Of a stretch of 64,000 bases of DNA, positions 33,171 to 42,892 are shown one piece after another. This DNA comes from Larix kaempferi. Lineage: Eukaryota; Streptophyta; Pinopsida; Pinales; Pinaceae. Below the pieces are notes generated by a model. It had not been told where the DNA came from. It was given only the letters and a program-made list of their open reading frames with translations, and ran no database searches. The translations under genes were made by a program, and so were the position numbers. The stretch lies in the NCBI GenBank assembly GCA_027924585.1, contig BSBM01000825.1, forward strand, positions 1,902,001-1,966,000, read 5' to 3'. Numbering within the stretch: position 1 is the first letter of the stretch; each line of letters starts with the position of its first letter.

Positions 33171-36100
33171 GTATCCATCCCCATAAAGTAAGCTTCAAAA
33201 GCATGCACATGCTTTTGTCTCCACCAAATGTGGTCCATGCCTTAGCCTTGAAGCCCTCGAGGGATGCACTTAACAAGAAGATGCTTAGCATAAGTCTATG
33301 AAAAGAACAAGTGCCAAATAGTCTTCCAAACTGTCCAAGAATTGGTGCTGATGTAGAGGTGTAACTTTAAGGGCTCAATACAACGAACCTATCCAACTAA
33401 ATAGACATTTGATCTTTTCAAATGTTGCTCTAGAGATAATACCAAATTCTAATTAGGGAATCCTCAAGGTGTGACATTCCTCAAAGGTGAGAATGGATAG
33501 AAACATAAAAAAATTAATGAGGAAGGGTTTCTCCATGAGTAATGCAGTAGTGCCTCCCAAAGATGAACGTCCTCATTTCTTGATCAATTTTTTTGTTGGC
33601 GACTACCAAATGAGCCCTGCAATGCTTTTCAAATGCCGCATCCTACTCTGCACATGGCATAAGATGAAATCTGAAGCATTTGTGGTATCAAAGTAGTTGG
33701 ACACTCCTCCTGGCAGTCCCCTTAATCGTAAATAAAAGAATTCCAAGGCTGCTGCTATTTCACAAGACGCCTAGGAGATGAAATTTACTGCTTTAGCATG
33801 CCCAAAAAGGCCCTGATGTTGTTTCTTCATCAGTTGATACTTATTTGAACCTTCAAAAACCGAAAAAACCAAAATATCTTCACAAAATCCATGGCTAAGC
33901 ACAAATAGATTGATTGTTATCCACAACCAGGGGTTAGAATGGAGTTTTCCCTCTGTTGTCCACAGTAAAGTCCCTAAAATATACCCTTAAATCAATGCTT
34001 TAGGGTTGTAAAGGTGATGTACTGTTGTTCCACAAACAATATATCTTTATGAAGCAAAGGCCTAAAATAAACTGAATGAGGGTGACTCCTTGACTACTGC
34101 TGATATTACAAACCACTGAAACGTCTCCAATGGTGCTAGCGCTGCCCTAATATTGCTAGAGCATACCTCAGAAACTAGCGCATGAAATCATAGATGTCAT
34201 ACTAGTAACTAGCTTCACAAAACCCTCTAAAAATGGGTAAAGGCCTTTCCAAAGTGTTAAATAATGGGATAGATCACTAACCTAGGGTTGCGACCTAAGG
34301 AAAAATTCCACAAAAGTGTGTCCACAATGATGACAAAAAATCCTAAAAGCTCCTTCTAGAGAGTACTCTTTACCAGAAGCACAACTCGTCCTATTAAAAA
34401 AGGGTCCATCAAGTAAACTCCTTAACAAACCACTTCATGGCCTTATAAAATATTATAACTATTCCAAAGGCAAGTCATAAAAAGGTGGCCACCCTCAAAA
34501 GTTCTACCCAAACTTATTCAACCCCATCGAGCACATAAAAGGGCCCATAACCAATATGAATGATGGCTGTCAAAACAACTCCAAGATGCAGCAAATAGCT
34601 AATAGGTTCCACATTAAAATATTGGGGTAGAGTTCCTTCAAGTAAAGGTGGCTCCAAGAGGGCACATCTCATTAGCAACTTTCACCAACCAAATTCATAA
34701 GGGCACCTTGTTCCGAGAGAAAAGGCCTTCGTGTATATGAGTATTAGTCTTCCTTTTGCATGGATACATCCAACTAATTAATGATTTGAACCTAGTGAAA
34801 GCTTCTGTCATCCATTTAATAAAATAACAATATGCAATGTGTATTATACTACTGAGAGCGTTTATGAACAAGGATTTTTTTTTCAGGCCGTGGATACCTC
34901 TAGAAAATTGTAGTACACTTACCAGGTACAATACTTGATACATGAATTGGCTACGGGTGATTCTCCTCCTTACCTGAACACTTGATCAAGACAGATTCAT
35001 CCTTCATTCCTATTCATAATAAAGACTGCGATTTCTCTAAGTTTCCAACAATATCTTCTTCCTTCTCTTTAACTATATCTCAGGATTTAACTCCATGATA
35101 AGTTTTGTAGAGTCATGTACTGGTTTATAATTTCTTGACCAATGATCCTTGGTTTCTATGAAATGTGTGATCTCTACTGTTGTAGGTGATGCCAAAGGAT
35201 ACATCTTAGAACAACCATGATTTACAAGTACTCTTTGTTAAGACCGGGCTCAGCCGCAGAGAATATAGGGTTGTTCATTTGTGGATACTAGCATGGGATA
35301 TTCTGCACACACAATTCATCTTTCTATGCATTCAATATCTTGTATATGAAGGTGCAGTCTTCAACTGAATAAATTTTTAAAGTTCTTTTAGATTCCCTCT
35401 TGAACCATAAGTTAACAACAACCAATCAAGGGAGAACAATTTATTTCTTTGTTTTAATAGGCCTAGAGATTACTCAAGGTGTTCTTCTATACTAATGATG
35501 TTAGGCTTCAAGACATAAAACCTCTGTTGTTCTATGAGGCTGCATTAGTTGATGTTGAAATTGCATTTGCTTACGGATGGGAAACACTTGAATCTATAGG
35601 TGAATAAGTCACCCTCCATATGCTGGAATTGAATATGCCTTACAAGCAATTAAAGAGATGAACTTTCCAAGTCTATCATTTCTACTTATACGTTCTCAGA
35701 TTATCTTTAGAAGTGCAGGTTGAGATGCTTGCGTCATGGCCTATCTTTTGGGAAGACCTCATTGTTTGATGCATGGTTCCAAGAATCTCTTTCATGCTGG
35801 CTTTTTGCTTGAAAATGTTGATATGTATGCTGAAATAATAGTGAGGACAATAGACTCCCCTATTTTTTATGTCCAACACTCAAAGGAATGGGTTTTATTG
35901 TTGATTATGAAGCCAAAAATGTGCAGAAATTTCCAAAACATAAGGTTTAAGGATGCATCTTTTCCCAGAATGCAGGTACAAGAATTGAGGTCACTGCTAC
36001 TCAAAACCTGCCCAGGTTTTATTTCAATGCCATCTAGACATGTCCCTTTGATGTTGACTATTGCCTAGCCTACAAGTTTCACTTCAGAACTGATTTTGTT

Positions 36101-37085
36101 GCTGCTGCACACCCAGATCTGATTCTTTAAGGCCTTTCAGTGCCCAAAACAACCTCTTTCATCAGGGCACACCCACACCAAAATGGGTGTAACAAGTAGA
36201 CTGAAAAATATTTCTTGCATGTCTTTTTTGAAGTGAGCATTTAAATTTTGAGATAAATACTCTTTTTTCCTTGGTAATTGTGACTAATAAAACATTTTAT
36301 TGATTCAATTAAAACTTTAATTCCCTTCTTATGCTACCCCTCGTTGCTCTAAAGATCAACATCTTCCTTGTATAAAAGGGAAAAAACTGATCTTGTTGTT
36401 AATAGTGGTTGGGTTCTATGCCTTTTTCTGGGTTTTCAATTTGTCTATTGCTTTTCACATTCTATGAGTTATGATATCTAAATATGAAATGATGCATGGC
36501 TTGAATTCTGCACTTTCTTAGTCTGCAAAAGATTCAAGTTTGGGCATTTTCCATTAATGTTTATTTACATTGACAATCTGTCAAGTTAAGCATACCTTCT
36601 TCTGTACCCTTTTCCCGGAAAATTTGAGAGTTTCTAATCAAAACAAGTTGTCTTTATTGGTTCAACATCATCCATAACATTCCATATCCTATTGTCCTCT
36701 GTCTTACTTCCCTTAGATAAAACATACTGCAAGGGTAAACTGAAAAATATTTCTTATCTCTTATAGGAAGAATGTGTTTAAGATGTGGCTAAATACTATG
36801 TTTACCTTAGTAACTGTGATCAATAAAACATTCAATATTTTAATGTTTACATGTTACAAATTTTAATGCCCCTGCTCAGAAAGATTGACAATTCCTTGTA
36901 CAAAAAGAAAAATATGGTTCAAGAGTATATCCTTTTTTAATTGTTCACTGCTTGCAAATTAGCATGGCTAGGTTTTGTTCCCAATTCTAGGTCTTCAATT
37001 TGTCTACAACTTTTCACGTTTTGTCCTGTATATGTAAATATGACATGGTGTGTGGTCTTTTGTCCCTTATATGTAAATAAGGCAT
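33171..37085. other. CACTA interior, no recognised gene
   Basis: Nearly 4 kb of AT-rich sequence with only short ORFs. The plus-strand frame at 35736-36068 (110 codons) has no domain I can name. More captured host introns or exons could be present but I cannot support any. Confidence 0.4.
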
Positions 37086-37439
37086 GATGTGTGGTCTGCA
37101 ATCTACAATTTCTTGGACTGAAATAGATTCAAGTTTGAAGATTTGTCTTTTAAACATTTTTTGTTTTATGGTCACTGGTGCTACAAAAATGTGGGAGCAA
37201 GTTCTAAGTTTTGTTCCCTTATTTTGCTCAAATCCGTGGAGTAATATCTCACATTGTTTTCTGATGTGTGGTCTGCAATCTACAATTTCTTGGACTGAAA
37301 TAGATTCAAGTTTGAAGATTTGTCTTTTAAACATTTTTTGTTTTATGGTCACTGGTGCTACAAAAATGTGGGAGCAAGTTCTAAGTTTTGTTCCCTTATT
37401 TTGCTCAAATCCGTGGAGTAATATCTCACATTGTTTTCT
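37086..37439. repeat. Perfect 177-bp tandem duplication
   Basis: Two adjacent 177-base units (37086-37262 and 37263-37439) read identically throughout. The unit is a multiple of three, so both strands keep a fortuitous open frame with a repeated 59-residue block. A recent local duplication. Confidence 0.93.
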
Positions 37440-37831
37440 GTGCTGCCAAGTGTTTTTCCTGGGCATACTTATTTAAACAAGATGTGCCCTAAATGACTTT
37501 TTTGCTTTGAAAAATTGCAATGATTTATCTGAAAGTAACTTCGTGTTTCAAGGCATTTCTCTTTGTGCTGGAGAATTTATGTGTAGGAAATCCGTGTTGT
37601 TCTTGTAGTCTCCAAACTTATTTTCGTTTTGATATTCACATTTTGTATTGGCATGGAACTTTTCCATCTTTGAATTCATGGTTCAATTGTAATCTCATTT
37701 CTGCATGCGATCTTTCTACATCTATGTATGTATCTCTTTGCCTTGCATATATTTATCTATATGCATATTTGAGAACACTAGAAATGATTAAGTGTTGCAC
37801 AACAACTTACCTCTTTGATGTGATTCTTTAA

Positions 37832-37904
37832 AGGGTGCTAGCTCAATGGTAGAGCATCTGCATTACAATGCAGAAGGTTGGTGGTTCGATTCCACCGTGT
37901 CCTC
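37832..37904 (+). tRNA. tRNA-like gene with 8-nt anticodon loop, identity unclear
   Basis: A full cloverleaf can be drawn. The acceptor AGGGTGC/GTGTCCT has three G-U pairs, the D arm is GCTC-AATGGTA-GAGC, the anticodon stem TCTGC/GCAGA closes an 8-base loop ATTACAAT, the variable loop has five bases and the T arm is GGTGG-TTCGATT-CCACC. The A box (tagctcaatgg) and B box (ggttcgattcc) fit the Pol III consensus exactly. CCA follows the discriminator in the genome, unusual for a nuclear tRNA gene. A T-run lies about 35 bases downstream. The anticodon reads UAC (Val) or ACA (Cys) depending on which T is position 33. It may be a pseudogene or derive from a mature or organellar tRNA. Confidence 0.6.
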
Positions 37905-38007
37905 CCATAAATCAATAGAATATAAGATATTGTAGTTTATTTTTAAGAAAATAAGCTTTAATTGACTTTTCTTAAATGATTAATTGTTTTTTATACATTG
38001 TTTTAGA

Positions 38008-38287
38008 TATTGTCTCTATAGAGACAAAAGTGATATCGTCCCTCGAGACAAAAGTGATATCGTCCCTCGAGAGACAAAATTTGAGACAATACACAATTTT
38101 ATATTTGTCTCAACTTTGAGACAATATGGTTGTTTCTAGAGACAATTTAGTTTGTAATTGATGTATTTTATAATGTCTCTATAGAGACATTAGTTGAAGA
38201 CAATAATTTAAGACACTCTTAAAGACAATATTTAAGACAATACACAACTTTTTATTGGTCTTAAGTTGAGACAATTTACAGAAATAT
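38008..38287. repeat. CACTA subterminal repeat array, right end
   Basis: About a dozen copies of GAGACAA or its complement TTGTCTC lie in 280 bases, in both orientations. They include two perfect 16-base palindromes TGTCTCTATAGAGACA (38011-38026, 38174-38189) and a tandem gtgatatcgtccctcgagac. Such arrays are binding sites for CACTA accessory transposase (TNPA-like) proteins in known elements. Confidence 0.8.
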
Positions 38288-38317
38288 TGTCTCAAAACCC
38301 CCCTATATGTAGTAGTG
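38288..38317 (-). repeat. CACTA terminal inverted repeat, right
   Basis: Ends CCCCCCTATATGTAGTAGTG, the inverted counterpart of 8525-8554, followed by the duplicated CCC. Confidence 0.85.
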
Positions 38318-39006
38318 CCCAACAGATGGATATATAGAAAGGAACAACTAAATACTTGAGGACATGTTGTGTATGTAGGTCATGGATAAACCCACCCAAT
38401 GGGAAGACTACCTGCACTTGTGGAATTTTCATACAATAATGGGTGTTAGGAATCTTTTATGAATATCCCATTCAAAATAATGTACAACAGAAAGTGTAAC
38501 ACACCATTGAGCTAGGAAAACCCTCTGGATCAAATTATATTTTGTCCTAATATGCTTAAGGAGATGGAACATATTGTGATTAAAGTCAAACAAAACTTGA
38601 AAGAACATCAAGGCCGACAAAAGAGTTATGCAGGTCAAAATCAACAACACAAGGAATTCCAAATAGGAGAGCCTATTTATCTAAAGGTAAAACCAAAAAG
38701 AAGTACAATGAAGCTAGGGAAGTGCACAAAGTTGGCACCTAGGTTTTGTGGATTGTTCCAAATTTTAGCAAGGATAGGACTAGTATCTTATCAACTTTCT
38801 TTACTAGCTCATATCAAAGTTCACAATGTATTTCATTTTTCTTTATTAAAAGGTATGTTCATGATCCTACTCATGTAATTGATTGGAATGTTATTTAGGT
38901 GAAACCAGAGGGAGAGTTCCAACCCAAAAAGTTATGCATTATAGACAAGAAAGTTCGCTTTAGATATAGAACGGAGCCAACATCTAGGTAAAAGTGCAAT
39001 GGAGGA
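38318..39006 (+). pseudogene. Ty3/Gypsy integrase C-terminal fragment, right of CACTA
   Basis: Continues the Gypsy remnant from 8524. Readable pieces include NVQQ-like degenerate core, KSYAGQNQQHKEFQIGEPIY, LKVKPKRSTMKLGKCTKLAP, FCGLFQILARIGLVSYQL and KVHNVFHFSLLKGM. These are the GPY/F-like and chromodomain-proximal parts of Gypsy integrase. Stops in the N-terminal part make it dead. Interrupted at 39006 by the ubiquitin-like retroposon. Confidence 0.88.
38990..39006. repeat. Target-site duplication of the ORF1-only retroposon, left copy
   Basis: aaaagtgcaatggagga occurs here and at 41015-41031. The paralogue near 52857 has the site once (aaaagtgcaatggaggaact). Confidence 0.85.
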
Positions 39007-39082
39007 GGATAAGGGAAAAAACAATGCTGCAGATTACGAAGAAAACCCTACCGCTTGATGGGGCCTTCTGCAGGCTTCAGGG

Positions 39083-40705
39083 ATGGCGTTGTATTCCCCT
39101 GTGGAACCCTTCTTGGCCCCATCCCCCCGCCGAGTTTTGCTGCATACTGGGGATTGCAGCGATTATTTGGAGAAGGAGAGACGAGTTCCCCTGCTTGGAG
39201 CATCCCATCCCTTTCATTTCTTTGACAAATTTATGAGATCTGCGATTTGCAGAGGTGAAGGAACCTTAGGGCATCTTCCGTGGCTAGAGATCCCGAAGGA
39301 GGCCGTATCCGCCTCTAATTGTGCTCTCCTGGAAGCTGCGAACCAGACGAACAAAGACTTGCCATGTGGAGATTCTCGGAGGATTTTGAAGACAAGGGAC
39401 AATAACGTTGGGAGCCAATGCTTCCCGATCTTTGTCAAGCTGCTGTCTGGTTCTTCGAGGTGTCTCCTCCTGAACCCTTTGAACCCGGTGGCCCTCATCA
39501 TGGACAAATTGAGCGAGTGGGAGGGAATTAACAGGAACACCCATTATCTCAGCTTCAATGGACTCCTCTTGCCACTGGACGCACCACTGGAGGATTGCGA
39601 CATCAGTAGGGACGTGTCGATTCACATTGGATCAAGGCTATGAGGAGGAGATGCGAGACCACCTGGAGCAGCCGAACCCTCATCTGGCAAGAGAAGAACA
39701 TTTAGAGAAACAGTAAAATCCAAGGATGCTGGTACCTCCAGACCAAATCCAAGGGGTCTCTCAGGCCCGGATTTCATTGTGGAACATCAAGAGGAGACCC
39801 CTTCAACCACATTGGGCTTAACCTCAACAATAAAATGTGGAGAGTTAGTTAATTCGGCCATCATTTGCAGGTTCAATGGATTGTGGCCCTCTTCCATAAA
39901 TCTGAGAGTGGCTCAAGCAAATGTGGGGGATGAATATGGAGATCTTCCTACGCTCCAAAGGATTCTTCATTGTCCGTTTTGAAACAGAGATTCACTGCAA
40001 CCAGATCATGGCTGGAGGTCCTTGGTTCTGGGGGAACTCGGGGCTGTCTATGAGGAAATGGTACCCAGATTGTAACCCCTTAACAACCAAAGCATTGATT
40101 ATGCCGGTATGGGTAAGACTCCCAAACCTCCCCTTACAGTTTTGGTATCCAGAATCATTTGCAACCATTGGTGATTCCTTAGGGAAGTTCACCAAAGAAG
40201 ACACATACAAAACATCAAAGGGGTTAGCCACCTTTGCACGCATTTGTGTGTGGAGCTGTATCTGAGCAAGGGCCTTCCCGATAAGATTAACATCGTTTGG
40301 TGTGAGGATTATGTCTACGTTCAACCCCTTGACTATGGAAACACAACCTTCAGATGCAGATCCTGTCAGCAACCAGGGCACTTGCAAGAAGCTTGCCCTA
40401 CTTCTCCTGTTCACTCCACGAAAAGACGGCAGCATGGATGGCATGAAGGAAAGAACCAAAAGAAGCAACCTTCCTCAGACACACAAGATGGCTCGCCAAG
40501 AGCACCTCCCTCCTCGGCTCCTATGTTGAACTCGCCACATGCAGCACATCAGCAAGCCAGTGATTCGGAAATGCCTCAGGGGGACCATGGTAAACCTCCT
40601 ACTCTTGGAGAGTCAACGGATATGGCCTTAGCTGGAGGATCCTCCATAGGTGGCCAAAAACACCCCCATGAATCTGATAACTCAGATAGTGACAAAGAAG
40701 CATAA
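39083..40705 (+). pseudogene. Ubiquitin-like / DUF4283 / zinc-knuckle protein, broken
   Basis: The likely start is ATG 39083. The N-terminal 114 residues have no known domain. A ubiquitin-like domain follows (39425-39649), then DUF4283 (about 39845-40300; FFIVRFETEIHCNQIMAGGP, MPVWVRLPNLPLQFWYPESF), a CCHC knuckle (CRSCQQPGHLQEAC) and an acidic, Ser-rich tail (SDNSDSDKEA). Breaks: TGA at 39641-39643 at the Arg of RL-R-GG, a one-base frameshift near 39908, and a TG-repeat slippage near 40250. DUF4283 and CCHC bind nucleic acid in LINE ORF1 proteins. The Gly-Gly suggests a processed fusion, which is inference. Confidence 0.8.
39425..39649 (+). other. Ubiquitin-like domain ending in Gly-Gly
   Basis: 75 codons align end to end with ubiquitin without large gaps. 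PIFVKLLSG matches the IFVKTLTG strand, EGI follows at the helix end, YLSFNG matches the RLIFAG strand, PLEDCDI matches the TLADYNI segment and IHIGSRL then stop-GG matches LHLVLRLRGG. The stop is CGA to TGA at the Arg. The length to Gly-Gly equals that of ubiquitin. Identity is low, so it is a divergent ubiquitin-like fold and not ubiquitin itself. Confidence 0.72.
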
Positions 40706-41031
40706 TTAGCTCATTCACGAGGTATTCCTGAATGTTCCTAGCACCAGCTGATCATAACTCCCGTCCTGTCAGCTCTTGATCAATCGTCAGGATGGATTGA
40801 TGTAAGGAAAAAGAAAAAACATCCCAAGTTGTCATTCCATGGATAGCACTCTCTTGGAAGGGAGTGTCATAGAGTTTTAAGTTAGTTTAATTAAGAAGCT
40901 GTCAAGGAAAGTCATCTTCCGGTTGGCCCAATATTGGATTACCAACCGCTGTTGTACAATTATGTTCCCTATTTTTGATTAATAGAAGGTTTCTCATATT
41001 ACTTACAAAACAAAAAAAGTGCAATGGAGGA

Positions 41032-41152
41032 CCTTTGGATCAGATGAGGCCACCTAAGAAATGGAAATTCCATGAAGGAGGCATATCTATTTATGTTCCA
41101 TAAATAAATTTTGAAGGACATTGAGGATGGTGTTTTTCTAAGGGGGAGGGGA
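41032..41152 (+). pseudogene. Gypsy pol 3' end and polypurine tract
   Basis: Resumes the Gypsy remnant after the retroposon (ggatcagatgaggccacc matches 52875-52900). agggggagggga at 41141-41152 is the polypurine tract before the LTR. Same layout at 52862-52995. Confidence 0.75.
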
Positions 41153-42892
41153 TGTAACATCCCTAATTTTCCCCTAGGTTTTGGACTATGTAAAAATGTT
41201 GATAAATTTCTGTGAAGCATCTTATGACATTGGTTTGTACAAAATTTTGGATTGAGTGTACTTTCTTAAGTGCATAATTATGCTTTCTTACAAACCATGG
41301 ACAAAATTAGGAAGAGGGAAGCCAAAATTATGTGAGGGGAAATATGACTTAGGGAGATATAAATAATTTAATGAAACTAAGTATTCAAAGCCTCAAACAA
41401 GCAAAATTGGAAAGTAATGAGATATTATAATTTCACGAATAGGGTTAGGTGTCATCCATAGGTTCAAGGGAGTGAATCCCCCTAAATAGTAATCCTCCCC
41501 TCCTTAAGGAATTCAATGGAAGAGGAGAGACTACTAAAACTCATAATTAAACAAGAAGATGATAATCTTTAATTTCTTGGAAAAGGGAACAAAGATTGAA
41601 AGGAAAAAAATAAAATGGTAAAGGGAACATATTTGCTAACTACATGAGAGGAAGAAATTTTGGAAAGATTTCCTAGGTTCAATTTCAACCTGCTTCAAAC
41701 GAGATCTTGAAATTCTCTATAGCCATAGAGTGACTACAAAGGTTTTGTTATTTGGAAAGATGTGTCTTCTTTTGAAGGATCACTTTTAAGGCCAATAATT
41801 AAGAAGAAAAATGATCTTAAAACTTGATACAAGTCTTGATTACTAATACTTTCTGAAAAGTATCAGGCTAAGTTAAAGAACTGGCAAGTTCCGAAAACAA
41901 ACTTTGCATATTAAAAACTACAAAAGAACACAAGGGATTAGTCTAGTGGAATCTTGACTTGGCTTTGAGGTGATCAAAGAGCATAAGGTTGAAGTGTTCT
42001 ATTGGTCTAAGGTTGGATGACATGGTGTTTCTCATGTGTTTGTTTGGGAAGACTCTGCTTTGCTACATATATGTACCTAAACCTTGTATTAATGGAGTCC
42101 ATGATTATGAATTGTTTATTCATTGGTAACCTCTGTTATGAATTTTAAAACCGACCGAGCTTAAATATCTTATTTTTAAGCATGAACATGAAGATGTAAT
42201 ATTAAAGAGTTAAGTAGACCAATTATTATTCAGTATGAATTATATAATGCAAATAAAAGTAGTTAGTGTTAGAGAGAAAATAGATTATTTAAAATGAGGG
42301 AAAATTTTCGGGGCAAAATTTAGCCCACGGGCTATTTTTTGAAGGTTTTATTCCAAAAAAAGATTCACCAATTTCCATTTTTTCTAAATTGATTTGCCCA
42401 AATTCCATATGATATTTGTTTACTCTAAAAATCGCCAAAACTTGTCCAAAAACTATAGAAAATCCTTATAAATTTGAATTTTTTTCAAAAGAATTCGTCG
42501 AACATTTAATGGTTGCAAATTTAAGAATTAATAAGATTAGTCAAGGTTTCCACACTTTTGGAAAATGATTGATCCTTAAAATTTTCCCTACTCCAAATAT
42601 CTTTCTTTTAAATATTTAGTATTGCATCATTGAACAAAGGACTAGATCGTGTTATTATTATTATTTTATGGGATAGTTCTATTAAATAGAAAACCATCCA
42701 TTTTATGGAAGTCCTTTTTAACTTAGATATTCTAAACTCTAGTTACATAAAGGAAATTATCTTGTTAGCATAATGAAAAGCAAAGTATATATATATATAT
42801 ATATATATAACCCAAGTTAGTTTTAGTTTACATATTTTCAACCACATTTGATGCTTCTATGTTTTTCAGATTTTGGACGTTTAGTGTAAATG
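41153..42892 (+). repeat. Gypsy 3' LTR and adjoining repeat, copy B
   Basis: Begins TGTAACATCCCTAATTTTCC right after the polypurine tract, a typical Gypsy LTR start. It is collinear with 52996-54761 to the point where LINE sequence starts. The LTR end was not located, so the last part may be other repeat sequence. An (AT)n run lies at about 42787-42811. Confidence 0.7.

Larger units (their letters stand above)
8525..38317. mobile_element. CACTA-type (En/Spm) DNA transposon with nested cargo, about 29.8 kb
   Basis: The left end reads CACTACTACATAAAGGGG. The right end, reverse-complemented, reads CACTACTACATATAGGGG. Both ends are flanked by the 3-bp duplication CCC (8522-8524 and 38318-38320), the length expected for CACTA elements. 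Joining the flanks gives the same Gypsy sequence as the unsplit copy near 52220 (ctacc-at-cccc-aacagatgg) apart from one base. The right end carries many GAGACAA/TTGTCTC subterminal repeats. No TNP1/TNP2-like transposase could be read, so the element is probably non-autonomous. About 10 kb of its length comes from later nested insertions, and it also holds fragments of at least three host genes. Confidence 0.87.
39007..41014 (+). mobile_element. Retroposed ORF1-only LINE-like unit (ubiquitin-like, DUF4283, CCHC)
   Basis: A 2.0 kb insertion flanked by a 17-bp target duplication ends in an A-rich tail (acaaaacaaaaaaa). It carries one coding region followed by only about 150 bases of 3' UTR and no ORF2, so it was copied in trans from a short mRNA. 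The source is either an internally deleted LINE, a LINE ORF1 transcript, or a host gene derived from one. Confidence 0.88.

Noticed and set aside
37014-37476. 130-150 codon ORFs on both strands
   Set aside because: The duplicated 177-bp unit is a multiple of three, which keeps chance frames open; no domain is recognisable.
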